Positions 24,192-33,284 of a stretch of DNA of 64,000 nt are shown here, piece after piece. Each line of letters opens with the position of its first letter. The stretch's first letter is position 1. Where the stretch lies: positions 1 to 64,000 of the forward strand of contig CAZFBA010000022.1 of NCBI GenBank assembly GCA_964517135.1, read 5' to 3'. Below the pieces are notes generated by a model. It saw only the letters and a program-made list of their open reading frames with translations. It had not been told where the DNA came from and made no database searches. Source of the DNA: CAZFBA01 sp964517135 (GTDB taxonomy: Bacteria; Cyanobacteriota; Vampirovibrionia; JBFMGH01). A program made the position numbers and the translations under genes.

Positions 24192-26567
24192 ATGAATGAT
24201 TCAATCAGTAACACAAATCAGGCTATTGTTTATTTAGCCTCATTTATTGCAGGTGTTTCACTTGGTGTTTCAACTGGTAACTTTTATATAAACTTCTTGT
24301 TTATTATAACACTTTTTATAGCATCTGTTTTAAATAATTTATTATACAAAAAGCTTTTAATAATGGGGGTTATATTTTTTATTGTCGGTTTTAATTACTC
24401 TATTTTAAGGACTCCTCAGCTAGCTATAGATGATATTTCTTTTAGAGCTCCACTTAATAATGCTGTGATAACTGGTAGAGTTGAAACAGAGCCCAGATTG
24501 AAGGCTAATGATAAACTGGAATTAATATTTAAAGTTGACAGTATAATTCTTGAGGATAAAAAAAAACCGGTATCAGGCAAAGTAAGAGTTCTTATTATTG
24601 ATAAAAACCAAGATTTCAATGTTATTGCCACCGGTTATAAGTTAAAACTGATGGGCAAGCTTTATTTGCCACGGTCAGCAACCAATCCATATGAATTTGA
24701 CTATAAAAACTATCTTCTAAATAAGGGTATTTCAACTAATATGCTTGTTATGTGGGATGGTTATCAGCTTTTATCTCCACCTGATAGCTTATTGGCAAAA
24801 TTTATGTATAATGTTAACCTTTTAAAAAATCATATTAAATATGCTCACGAGAAGGCTTTGCCAGATAAAGAAGCGCAATTGTTAGGTGGAATAGTACTTG
24901 GCGAGCGAGCGATACCCATGGATAATGATATGAAACAGACGTTCATAAATTCAGGTCTGATTCATATACTTGCTGCTTCGGGTATTAATGTTGCTCTACT
25001 TGCTCTGGCCTGGATATTTATAACTTCAAGGCTGGGCCTTCCTCATACCTTTCAAATAACTGGTGGTATGATAATAGTAATCTTCTATTCCCTTTTGACC
25101 GGGCTCCCTCCATCTGTTTTGAGGGCCAGCATTATGCTGGAGCTTGTTTTGCTGGGTAAATTAATTGACCGTGAAGCTAATATGATTGCCATAATTCTTT
25201 TTGCTGGTTCGCTTTTGCTCTTTTATAATCCGTATATGATTAATGACATAGGTTTTCAGTTATCATTTGTAACTACTTTTGGCTTGATACTTTCTGTTCC
25301 TGTTTTTCAAAAGTATATTACCACTATACCTGAAGCACTGGCGATGCTTGTATTAATACCTTTTATAGCTCAAATGTGGGCTTTACCTGTTTTACTTTAT
25401 CATTTTAATAATCTTGCAACCTATTCAGTTTTTGCAAATGTTATGGCAATGCCCCTTGTTGCACTTATAACTTATGGTGGTTTCTTATCCAGTTTATTAT
25501 CTATGATTCCTTTAGTTGGTATAGACCTGGTTAGCTTTATTGACAGTATTTTAGAACCAGTATTATCTCTATTAATACATATTGCAGCTTATTTCTCTGG
25601 TTTGCCATCCTCTCTGGAACATTTTTCAATTGATTCAATAATTGGGGTTATGTTTTATTATGCTGTTACTGGGGTTATATTATACCTTATGTTCAAAAAA
25701 GCTTCTTCAGGTAAGTATATAGTTTCTGCTGCCTCTATTATCCTTTTCTTAATGATTGTTAACTTTATTAAACCTTTTGATAATACTTTAAAAATTACTT
25801 TTTTTGATGTTGGGCAGGGTGATTCAATATTAATCAGGACACCAGAAGATAATTATTTGTTAATTGACGGTGGTAGAAGGTTTGGAGACGATTATAACTC
25901 AGCAGAATGGGTTTTAAATCCATATTTATACTCACAAAAAGTTAAAAAAATTGATGCTATTTTTCTTACTCATCCACAAAATGATCATATTGGTGGAATA
26001 CCAGAAATATTAGACTCATTTCATGTTGATTATTACGTTGATTCTGGCTTATATTCATATAACAAAGCTTATAATGAAATACTTAAAAGGGTATACAGTA
26101 AAAATATTGCATATTTACTGGCCAGAAAAGGGGATACTCTGTATTATTCAGATGATTTACAGTTAAAAGTGCTTCATCCAACTGAAAATTTATCATACAT
26201 ATCTGACATCAATGATTATTCACTGGTTATTAGACTTGATTATAAGAACTTTTCTGCCCTCTTTACAGGAGATACAGAGGCTGATATAGTTGATAAGCTT
26301 CCAGAAAAAGAACTGGATGTTGATTTGCTCAAGGTAGGGCACCACGGTAGCCGAAATTCAGTGAATGAAAAGTTATTAGAGGCTACTTCTCCAGAGATTG
26401 CAGTTTTAACTACAGGAAAAAGTAAATATCACCCGCATAAATCTACAATCGAATTGTTAAACAGATACCGGATAAAAACCCTTAAAACACACTCAGATGG
26501 TGCTATTGAAGTAAGAACTGACGGTATTACTATTCAAAACTCAACTTTTGCAAATAAAATTAAATAA
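24192..26567 (+). CDS. comEC: ComEC/Rec2 DNA-uptake channel with metallo-beta-lactamase domain
   Basis: This is the inner-membrane channel for single-stranded DNA in natural competence. Its 791 residues hold an N-terminal OB/DUF4131-like region, a Competence domain with many transmembrane helices (HILAASGINVALLAL; GLPPSVLRASIM), and a C-terminal metallo-beta-lactamase-like domain. The domain motifs FFDVGQGDSILI, THPQNDHIGG, LFTGDTE and VGHHGSRNS are complete, which suits a nuclease role. The stop (26565-26567) falls inside the 9-bp target duplication of element copy B. Confidence 0.93.
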   Translation: MNDSISNTNQAIVYLASFIAGVSLGVSTGNFYINFLFIITLFIASVLNNLLYKKLLIMGVIFFIVGFNYSILRTPQLAIDDISFRAPLNNAVITGRVETEPRLKANDKLELIFKVDSIILEDKKKPVSGKVRVLIIDKNQDFNVIATGYKLKLMGKLYLPRSATNPYEFDYKNYLLNKGISTNMLVMWDGYQLLSPPDSLLAKFMYNVNLLKNHIKYAHEKALPDKEAQLLGGIVLGERAIPMDNDMKQTFINSGLIHILAASGINVALLALAWIFITSRLGLPHTFQITGGMIIVIFYSLLTGLPPSVLRASIMLELVLLGKLIDREANMIAIILFAGSLLLFYNPYMINDIGFQLSFVTTFGLILSVPVFQKYITTIPEALAMLVLIPFIAQMWALPVLLYHFNNLATYSVFANVMAMPLVALITYGGFLSSLLSMIPLVGIDLVSFIDSILEPVLSLLIHIAAYFSGLPSSLEHFSIDSIIGVMFYYAVTGVILYLMFKKASSGKYIVSAASIILFLMIVNFIKPFDNTLKITFFDVGQGDSILIRTPEDNYLLIDGGRRFGDDYNSAEWVLNPYLYSQKVKKIDAIFLTHPQNDHIGGIPEILDSFHVDYYVDSGLYSYNKAYNEILKRVYSKNIAYLLARKGDTLYYSDDLQLKVLHPTENLSYISDINDYSLVIRLDYKNFSALFTGDTEADIVDKLPEKELDVDLLKVGHHGSRNSVNEKLLEATSPEIAVLTTGKSKYHPHKSTIELLNRYRIKTLKTHSDGAIEVRTDGITIQNSTFANKIK

Positions 26568-26726
26568 TTTTCCACTGGTGTCTGGTAAAATTTTTTATTT
26601 AGATATATAAAAACCGCTCATAATCTCTTTTTTTAAATTAGAAATTTTTACAGGAAGTTCAATTAATGAAACGGGCAAAAACTAAACCCTCAGAAAAAAT
26701 TTAATCAGACAGTAATGATAATTTTC
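26564..26726. mobile_element. MITE-like element copy B with 9-bp target duplication
   Basis: The element spans 26573-26717 (145 bp), opposite in orientation to copy A. The plus-strand left end begins CACTGGTGTCTGGTAAAA; the right end, read on the minus strand, begins CATTACTGTCTG. The exact 9-bp repeat ATAATTTTC flanks it at 26564-26572 and 26718-26726. Long stretches match copy A, for example the core ACTTCCTGTAAAA and CTGAGGGTTT on the minus strand. It lacks the 61 bp around the palindrome of copy A and encodes no protein. It sits between comEC and the purF promoter. Confidence 0.8.
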
Positions 26727-26760
26727 ATAAATTTTTTTAAATTTGGTTTTTACATTGCAG

Positions 26761-26766
26761 TATAAT
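26761..26766 (+). promoter_or_regulatory. Candidate -10 element of purF
   Basis: A perfect TATAAT lies 54 bp before the purF start and 35 bp after the second target duplication of element copy B. The region where a -35 box would lie is T-rich (near 26737-26748) with no good TTGACA match. Confidence 0.4.
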
Positions 26767-26820
26767 AAAATGGTTGCTTAAATTAACGGTTTGCACAATC
26801 ATAAGTGGCAAAAATAAGTT

Positions 26821-28239
26821 ATGAAGATTGATAAGCCAGAAGAAGCCTGTGGAATAATTGGTGTTGTGGCACCAGGAAAGTCTGTTAGCAGGATAACCTT
26901 TAATGGCCTGAATGCATTGCAGCATAGAGGGCAAGAAAGTGCTGGTATTGCTGTTTTTGACTTTAATTTTTTTAAGCTTCATAAGAATATGGGTCTTGTA
27001 TTAGATGTTTTTGCTGATGATATTCTTGCTCAACTTTGTGGGCACATTGCTATCGGGCATACCAGGTATTCTACAATGGGTGACAGTAAATTAAATAACT
27101 CTCAGCCTTTCGCTATAAATACTAGATTAGGAACTATTGCGCTGGCTCATAATGGAAATATTGTCAATGTGATTGAATTAAGAGATTATTTAATTGAAAA
27201 AGGTTTGTCTTTAAGTTCTTCTTCAGATAGTGAGATAATACTTTCACTTATAGCAGAGAGAATTGATGATGGATATACACTTGAAGATGCTTCATTGTGG
27301 TCATTGTCGAAATGTAAGGGAGCTTATTCTCTTGTAATAGGATCAAAAGATAGACTAATTGTTGCTAAAGATCCTAATGGTATCAGACCTTTATGTCTTG
27401 GCAGAGGAAAATCAGGAGAAGTTGTTGTTGCGTCTGAAAGCTGTGCGCTTGATTCAATTGATGCAAAGTATATCAGAGAATTAAACCCTGGAGAACTCCT
27501 TGATATAAATATCAGAGGTAATATTAAATCAAGTAGAATTTCAGCTGAAAGCAAGAATAATCTCTGCATATTTGAATTGATTTATTTTTCAAGGGTAGAT
27601 AGCTTCCTCTATGGTAGTAGTTTATATACATATCGTTATAAAATGGGTTTAGAGCTAGCTAAAACTGCTCCAGTAAAGGCTGATATAGTCGTACCTGTTC
27701 CTGATTCAGGTTTGTGTGCTGCTCTGGGATACTCTTATGGTTCCTGTATACCTCTTGCACAGGGGCTTGTCAAAAATCAGTTTGCAAAAAGAACATTTAT
27801 TCAGCCCAACTATCAGTCACGGGAAGTAGCTATAGCTTTGAAATTAAACCCTGTAAGAGATGTTGTATCAGGTAAAACAGTTGTTATAGTAGATGATTCT
27901 ATTGTTCGTGGAACAACCTGTAAAAAAATAATTGAAATGTTAAAAACATCAGGTGCAAAGGATATACACCTCAGGATTGCTTCTCCACCTGTAAAATATT
28001 CATGTTTTTATGGTATTGATACTGATAATACTGAACAGCTTATTGCTGCCAGTTTATCGGAGGAAGATATCTCATATGAGCTGGGAGCCTCAACATTAAA
28101 ATATTTAAATTATAAATCTATGCTTGGTGCATGTGATGTAAATTCTAATAATGATTTTTGTACAGCTTGTTTTACAGGCTCATACCCTGTGTGTTTACCT
28201 TATAAAGGCTCTGTACATAAAATGATTCTGGAAAAATAA
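26821..28239 (+). CDS. purF: Amidophosphoribosyltransferase
   Basis: PurF makes phosphoribosylamine from PRPP and glutamine, the first committed step of purine synthesis. The 472-residue protein has a short propeptide before the nucleophile Cys10 (EEA-CGIIGV), so self-cleavage is expected. Glutaminase motifs GHTRYSTMG and HNGNI follow. The PRPP loop VVIVDDSIVRGTT lies in the C-terminal half. Cys residues in CIFELIYF, SCFYGIDT and DFCTACFTG match the 4Fe-4S-bearing Bacillus-type subgroup, which is oxygen sensitive. It is separated from purM-purN by comEC, two other genes and element copy B. Confidence 0.95.
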   Translation: MKIDKPEEACGIIGVVAPGKSVSRITFNGLNALQHRGQESAGIAVFDFNFFKLHKNMGLVLDVFADDILAQLCGHIAIGHTRYSTMGDSKLNNSQPFAINTRLGTIALAHNGNIVNVIELRDYLIEKGLSLSSSSDSEIILSLIAERIDDGYTLEDASLWSLSKCKGAYSLVIGSKDRLIVAKDPNGIRPLCLGRGKSGEVVVASESCALDSIDAKYIRELNPGELLDINIRGNIKSSRISAESKNNLCIFELIYFSRVDSFLYGSSLYTYRYKMGLELAKTAPVKADIVVPVPDSGLCAALGYSYGSCIPLAQGLVKNQFAKRTFIQPNYQSREVAIALKLNPVRDVVSGKTVVIVDDSIVRGTTCKKIIEMLKTSGAKDIHLRIASPPVKYSCFYGIDTDNTEQLIAASLSEEDISYELGASTLKYLNYKSMLGACDVNSNNDFCTACFTGSYPVCLPYKGSVHKMILEK

Positions 28240-28740
28240 ATACCAAAAAATAACCGGGCATTATCAACCTCTAACCGCCCGGCAATCGAAGGGGTATAAA
28301 TTCACCTTTATGATACCACATATTAATTGTTTTATTTAATACTTGATTTGTAAAATAATTTTTTACAGATCATTGTTTCCTTAAAACGATTGCCACGCAA
28401 CCATTTTGAAGATTTAGCAGATAACTCAATGTCAATTGTTTTTAAAAAATAGCAACTTAAAGTTTCTTAATATTGGATCCCTTTTGATTAGCTGAATGAC
28501 AGATGTAATTCTTATTTAGTAATTCTAAAGTTTAAATAAGCTTTTTAGTTAAGATATATGGATTTTTAAATACTTGTATTGCTTGTTGTGAAGTTGTTTT
28601 AGGTTTTTTGAAAATTAATAATAATTTTTCTTATTTTTTGTAAACTTTAAATTAATATTTGAAAAATTATTGTAATAATTAAATATTGTTTGATTTATAA
28701 TTCCTAATATAATCAGAGAGAGCATCAAAGGGGCAAGAAA
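28240..28740. other. AT-rich intergenic region after purF
   Basis: This 501-bp region has no coding signal. CCGGGC (28254-28259) and GCCCGG (28277-28282) form a loose hairpin with a 17-nt loop after purF, without a T-tract. The remainder is AT-rich up to the promoter of the next gene. Confidence 0.45.
28686..28713 (+). promoter_or_regulatory. Candidate sigma-70-type promoter
   Basis: The -35-like TTGTTT (28686-28691) and perfect -10 TATAAT (28708-28713) are 16 bp apart, about 27 bp before the start of the following gene. A second TATAAT overlaps upstream (28696-28701). A strong AAAGGGG ribosome binding site (28727-28733) follows. Confidence 0.45.
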
Positions 28741-29490
28741 ATGAAGGTAGCAGCTAATGTTTTCTTCCGTGGACAACCACTAAAGTCTGATGGAGGACAG
28801 GAAAAGCAGGGGATAGTATCAAAAAAACCTGGAGTGGTAGATCATAAACCAATTTCTTCGCTGGCATGGCAGGCAAACACTATACCATTTGCCTCTATTA
28901 AGTTGTCAACTTCAGATTTTAAGGATAAAATGCAACAAAAAATCGACCTGATACGTGAAGGTAAGTTTGAAAGACAAAAACGCACAAAAGCAGAAGTAAT
29001 GCAGACTAAGGCGGAAGCTGTTTTGAATATTAAAGGTCCTCTTGTTATTGAGTGCAGCGAAATGAAGCTAGATGCTCTGGAATCTATTAACAGGAAGTTT
29101 GCCAGAGTAGAAAATATAAATGACCTTCGAGCACTTCTTGATGACCCGTCGATACCTGCAAATACACCCATCGTAATTGGAGATAGAGCTTCTCAAAACT
29201 ATAAAACCTTTATCAATGAAGTAGATAAGGGTAACGCTACTGAGGATGTAAAAGAAGCAACAGCTATTGTTCAGGCTGCTTTAAACGAAATAAAAGGGCA
29301 GGAAATTGAATTGCCTGAAATAGCAATAAAAGTAAGCAGAAAAGAGCTGGCAATTGGCCTGATTGACCATCTTAAAGCAGGTCTCAAGTATGAGCCATTT
29401 TCAATAGTCGCAAGTCCATTTATGAATTTCAGAAATGGTGTGCCCAATGAAATTGCAGTTGATATCTTTGAGCCGGTCTATAAACGTTAA
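28741..29490 (+). CDS. Unknown protein, first gene of a putative zincin pair
   Basis: The protein has 249 residues and no Sec signal or membrane helix. The N-terminus (MKVAANVFFRGQPLKSDGG) looks unstructured, followed by a charged helical region (about 55-90) and an alpha/beta-looking C-terminal part with ELPEIAIKVSRKEL and PFSIVASPF. I do not recognise a family. A strong promoter-like sequence and AAAGGGG ribosome binding site precede it. The next gene, 30 nt downstream, has a HEXXH motif, so the two may act together, for example as regulator or inhibitor and peptidase. That is inference from position alone. Confidence 0.55.
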   Translation: MKVAANVFFRGQPLKSDGGQEKQGIVSKKPGVVDHKPISSLAWQANTIPFASIKLSTSDFKDKMQQKIDLIREGKFERQKRTKAEVMQTKAEAVLNIKGPLVIECSEMKLDALESINRKFARVENINDLRALLDDPSIPANTPIVIGDRASQNYKTFINEVDKGNATEDVKEATAIVQAALNEIKGQEIELPEIAIKVSRKELAIGLIDHLKAGLKYEPFSIVASPFMNFRNGVPNEIAVDIFEPVYKR

Positions 29491-29520
29491 TTTATATAAT
29501 TTGCTTTATTGAGGGATTTC

Positions 29521-30474
29521 GTGGGGTTAGTTAATAAGCTTAATCAACCAGGCAATAATCAATATACTGCTCACAAAAGCAGAAATGTCTGTTGTCCGGA
29601 CATTGCCATATTAAAAGTTCTTAAAAGTGATGTTATCTCTTTTTCTTCTAGAAATAAAGAAACAAATGAACAAGATGTATACAAAAAGGTTAATAGCCTT
29701 GCAGAAAAGTACTTTCAAAAGTTAAAACAGGATCTTCAGGCTGGCCTTGACTATTTGAAACAGATAATACCATCTTTGCAGGTTTCTTTTGAGGCATTAA
29801 AAAGTGGTGCTGGCGGTCTTGCTGAAATTATACCAGGGGATAAGAATTCTGTTGCCTATAAAATGACTATTAATACTGATACTAATGATCCTTTCGGGGC
29901 TGTTTTGCATGAAGGGTATCATCTTATACAATTTGATAATCTGGATAACGCCGAATTTGTTAAGATTAGAAAATTAATAGCAAGGAATGAACCAGCAATA
30001 TCAAAGTTTAAAGAGAAATATGAAGCGTTAACATCAATAGTGGTAGGTGATATAGTATTACCGGTTTTTAGTAAAACTATGGAAAAAGTTGTTAAAGATA
30101 TTCAAAAAGCAATGAATTCAGGTGATCAGAGAAAAATTAATGATATACTGGACGGAAAAGTATTGTCAGACAACCATAATTTATTGCCCGGATCCTTGAA
30201 GGAGTGGTTTAGAAGTTTGCCAGATACACGAAGTATTGAGTATATACGTTCACATGCCATTATTGAAATAGAAGCTCACTCTTTTTGTCTAGAAAAAGAT
30301 CCAACCCCTGTGATCTATAATCGTAACGATATTAATAGAAATAAACTTAGAGATTTCATAGCTATTAAAATCTATAAGGAATTATCAAACCTTGCTTCAG
30401 AAGAGCTTGAATCAAGAAAGAACAGTCAAAATACCCCTCAGTTCATGGGTTTTGCCCGTGAAAAGACTGGTTAA
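29521..30474 (+). CDS. Putative zinc metallopeptidase (HEXXH protein)
   Basis: The frame opens with TTG at 29509. The GTG at 29521 is preferred because GAGGGA (29511-29516) precedes it. In the resulting 317-residue protein the motif VLHEGYHLIQF carries HEXXH at residues 130-134, and IIEIEAHSF (E249/E251) about 115 residues later can give the third zinc ligand, as in gluzincins. There is no signal peptide or transmembrane helix, and the N-terminus is low in structure. Helical charged segments separate the two halves. The family is not recognised; the E-x-E-A-x-x-F spacing recalls ImmA/IrrE peptidases, but the rest does not fit clearly. The substrate is unknown. Confidence 0.55.
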   Translation: MGLVNKLNQPGNNQYTAHKSRNVCCPDIAILKVLKSDVISFSSRNKETNEQDVYKKVNSLAEKYFQKLKQDLQAGLDYLKQIIPSLQVSFEALKSGAGGLAEIIPGDKNSVAYKMTINTDTNDPFGAVLHEGYHLIQFDNLDNAEFVKIRKLIARNEPAISKFKEKYEALTSIVVGDIVLPVFSKTMEKVVKDIQKAMNSGDQRKINDILDGKVLSDNHNLLPGSLKEWFRSLPDTRSIEYIRSHAIIEIEAHSFCLEKDPTPVIYNRNDINRNKLRDFIAIKIYKELSNLASEELESRKNSQNTPQFMGFAREKTG

Positions 30475-30592
30475 TCCATTTTGAAAAATATAAAATTGCC
30501 GAAAACTTATAAATTATTTTCATTTTTGTCTTAAAATAATTTGTTTATTATAATGGAATAACTTGATAAAATCACTTGAAAAGAGGTATAAA

Positions 30593-32497
30593 ATGGATGC
30601 AGATAAAGCTCTGGCAAAAGAACATTATTTAAAGGCAACTAATTACAGGCAGAGGTTTGAACTTGACCTTGCTATTGCTGAGTATAAAAAGGCAATACAG
30701 AATGATCCGGATTTTAAGGATGCCTATAGCGAACTGGGAATGGTTTTTATCAGCAAAAATAATCTTAATGAAGCTGAAATGGTATTTAAAAAAGCAATTG
30801 AACTGGATAATCAAGATCCGGTGCTCTATTTTAATATTGGGAATGTTTATGACCTTCAAAATAACTATGATAGAGCTGTTGAATCATACTTAAAGACAAT
30901 TGAGCTGGATGATGATTATTTTCTTGCTTATCGGGCTTTAGGAACCACGTATGCTAAGAGGTCAGAGTTTGACAATGCAATAGAGATGTTCCAGCAGGCA
31001 ACCAAACTTAACCCTCAGGATGCTGTAGCCTACTATAGCCTGGGAACCGCTTATTATTCAATTAACAAGAATGAAGAGGCTTTAGGAGCTTTCAGGCGTT
31101 CTATTGAGCTCAATCCATCTGATTATATACCTCATAGAAACATGGGATTAACATATGTCAATATAAACAGGCTTGACGATGCTGAGAACGCCTTTAAAAA
31201 GGCCATTGAGTTGAATCCTAATGATTCAACAAGCTATCATAATCTTGGCAGTGTGTATTATTTCAGGAATGAAGTTGACAAAGCAATTGATTTATTTAAT
31301 CAGGCAATAAAAATAAACCCTAGAGACCCTATACCATATAGAAATCTGGGATTAGCATATATTCAAAAGAAGAAATATGACGAAGCTATAGAAGAATTTT
31401 TAAAGATTCTCAGGGGATATCCTAATGCAGCCGATATCAGAAACTATTTAGCATTGACTTATAGCGAGAAAGGTGAACATGATAAGGCAATAAAAGAGTA
31501 TCATATTATTTTAGAGCAAAATCCACAGAATTCTGTTATTTTATACAATCTTGCTAGGGCTTATTATATGATAAACAGGCTTGATGACTCGATTTATTTC
31601 TTTAGAGAATCTATTAAGTATCAAGAAAACTTTGCTCTGGCTCATTATGATCTTGGTATAGCCCTTGCAAACAGAGGTGATATTGATGATGCTATCATGG
31701 AACTTCATAAAGTACTGGAATTGAGCCCATCAGAAGTGCAGGCGCTTAGTAATCTGGGTCTTTTATACGTTAATAAAGGGGCAATAGATAAAGGTATTGA
31801 ATACTTTACTAAGGCTATTGACCATGATCCATCAAACCTGGTAGCGATTTTTAATCTTGGAAATTGTTATCACGCTAAAGATGATTATGAGCAGGCGATT
31901 GAAAAGTTTAATAAGGCACTGGAAGTTGCACCAGATAATTCTATGGTACTTAGAAATATTGGCATTGTTTATTATGCAAAGGCTGAAATTAATGAAGCCC
32001 GCAAATATCTGGAGAAGTCAAGAAATATATTTAAGGATGATGCTATAACAAATTATAATTTGGGCCGGGTATATTATACTGCTGGTGAATATAATAAAGC
32101 AATAGATATGCTGGAATATGCAGCAAAACTGTATCCAGGGGCAGGAGAGATTTATAATTACCTTGGTTTTGCTTTGATGGAGCTTAAGAAATATAATAAA
32201 GCTATTACAGCTTTTGAGAATGCACTGAATATATTTCCTAATGATCCAGTAATATACTATAATATTGCCAAGGCTCATTTCTTTAAAACAAACAATGATC
32301 AGGCTATTATATATTTAAATAAAGCACTTCAGGTTCAACCAAACTTTTCGCCGGCGTTCTTCTATCTCGGTAAGGTTTATAAAGCGAAAAAACTTATACC
32401 AGAAGCTGTAAATGCTTTTAATAGATACCTTTCAATGAACCCTGTTGGGCCAGAAGTAGAAGAGGCAAGAATCGAACTGGATAGTATAAAGGTTTAA
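30593..32497 (+). CDS. Large TPR-repeat protein
   Basis: The protein is about 634 residues and is built almost wholly of about 18 tandem 34-residue tetratricopeptide repeats, each with the A-x-x-x-Y/F ... G-x-x-x ... A-x-x-x-F-x-x-A-x-x-x-x-P pattern (for example DEAIEEFLKILRGYP). It should form a superhelix that binds a protein partner. No catalytic domain, signal peptide or membrane segment is present, so it is probably cytoplasmic. The frame opens with TTG at 30563, but the ATG at 30593 follows AAAGAGG with 6-nt spacing. It may be a scaffold; the partner is unknown. Confidence 0.85.
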   Translation: MDADKALAKEHYLKATNYRQRFELDLAIAEYKKAIQNDPDFKDAYSELGMVFISKNNLNEAEMVFKKAIELDNQDPVLYFNIGNVYDLQNNYDRAVESYLKTIELDDDYFLAYRALGTTYAKRSEFDNAIEMFQQATKLNPQDAVAYYSLGTAYYSINKNEEALGAFRRSIELNPSDYIPHRNMGLTYVNINRLDDAENAFKKAIELNPNDSTSYHNLGSVYYFRNEVDKAIDLFNQAIKINPRDPIPYRNLGLAYIQKKKYDEAIEEFLKILRGYPNAADIRNYLALTYSEKGEHDKAIKEYHIILEQNPQNSVILYNLARAYYMINRLDDSIYFFRESIKYQENFALAHYDLGIALANRGDIDDAIMELHKVLELSPSEVQALSNLGLLYVNKGAIDKGIEYFTKAIDHDPSNLVAIFNLGNCYHAKDDYEQAIEKFNKALEVAPDNSMVLRNIGIVYYAKAEINEARKYLEKSRNIFKDDAITNYNLGRVYYTAGEYNKAIDMLEYAAKLYPGAGEIYNYLGFALMELKKYNKAITAFENALNIFPNDPVIYYNIAKAHFFKTNNDQAIIYLNKALQVQPNFSPAFFYLGKVYKAKKLIPEAVNAFNRYLSMNPVGPEVEEARIELDSIKV

Positions 32498-32557
32498 GAA
32501 CTTATAATAAGGTTTTAATTTAAATTCACCCTACATTATTTTTAATGCATAATTTTC

Positions 32558-32884
32558 TTAGAAACAAAACTTAATATAATCATCATCGTCATATCTTACA
32601 AGCAGCCCGTAGAGGGGGTCATCAGTATCCATTCTTTCAAAATTATATTCATCAAATACCCAGCGCTTGGGGTTAATGTTTATTGATCGTACCAGACCAA
32701 TAGCAACAAGGTAATTGAGCTTTTTTTTCACAATATCTTGATTTAGATTATGTCGTTTAGCAATTTCTGAAGCCGTTGGCCCCTCAGGAGACTGCCACTT
32801 CTGGGGGTTATTATACATTAGCTCCAGTGCTACTGTACGTAAGACTTCATCTAGTTCTGGTTTATCCATAGTAAGTACTGACAT
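32558..32884 (-). CDS. Small winged-helix DNA-binding-like protein
   Basis: The protein has 108 residues. Residues about 12-75 look like a winged helix: LRTVALELMYN, then GPTASEIAKRHNLNQDIVKKKLNYLVAIGLV with a recognition-helix pattern, then a wing with RWVFDEY. The tail is acidic (YDDDDYIKFCF). It is probably a small transcription regulator, but neither ligand nor target is known. An alternative start MDKPE lies six codons in. It converges with the large TPR gene. Confidence 0.6.
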   Translation of the reverse strand: MSVLTMDKPELDEVLRTVALELMYNNPQKWQSPEGPTASEIAKRHNLNQDIVKKKLNYLVAIGLVRSININPKRWVFDEYNFERMDTDDPLYGLLVRYDDDDYIKFCF

Positions 32885-33284
32885 ATTGCGAAAAAAATTT
32901 CTGTTTTCTTTTGTTATTAATCTAATTTTGTATTAAATGTTTATTGTTTTCCTATCTTTAATTATATACCTGATTATAAAATCTATGAAAGAATATATAT
33001 CTTATTATTGCGAATTATTGAGAGTTATAAAAGAGTAATAGCAAAAAAATCATCTTTTTGATGTAGAGAAACGTCGTAAATGAGTAATTAAATCGATCTT
33101 AACTAATGTTAAAAAAGCGGTTGTTTTTATATATAAAGAGTTGCATTCGAAGCAAAAATAGGTAATACTATAAATATAGTAAGCACGAGAAATTCATATA
33201 ATAACACACATTTAAAATTTTTATTCCGGAGTGATAAGTATTTTGTAGTTATCTTATCTCTTAAAAAACAGGAAAACATTCAGG
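32885..33284. other. AT-rich divergent intergenic region
   Basis: This 400-bp region separates the minus-strand winged-helix gene from the plus-strand secreted TPR gene. It holds a near-palindrome TTGCATTCGAAGCAA at about 33142-33156, a possible regulator site. No RNA gene or coding frame was seen. Confidence 0.3.

Noticed and set aside
28254..28282. CCGGGC/GCCCGG hairpin after purF as an intrinsic terminator
   Set aside because: The 17-nt loop is long and no T-tract follows.
30593..32497. The large TPR array as an O-GlcNAc transferase
   Set aside because: Only TPR repeats are present; there is no glycosyltransferase domain at either end.
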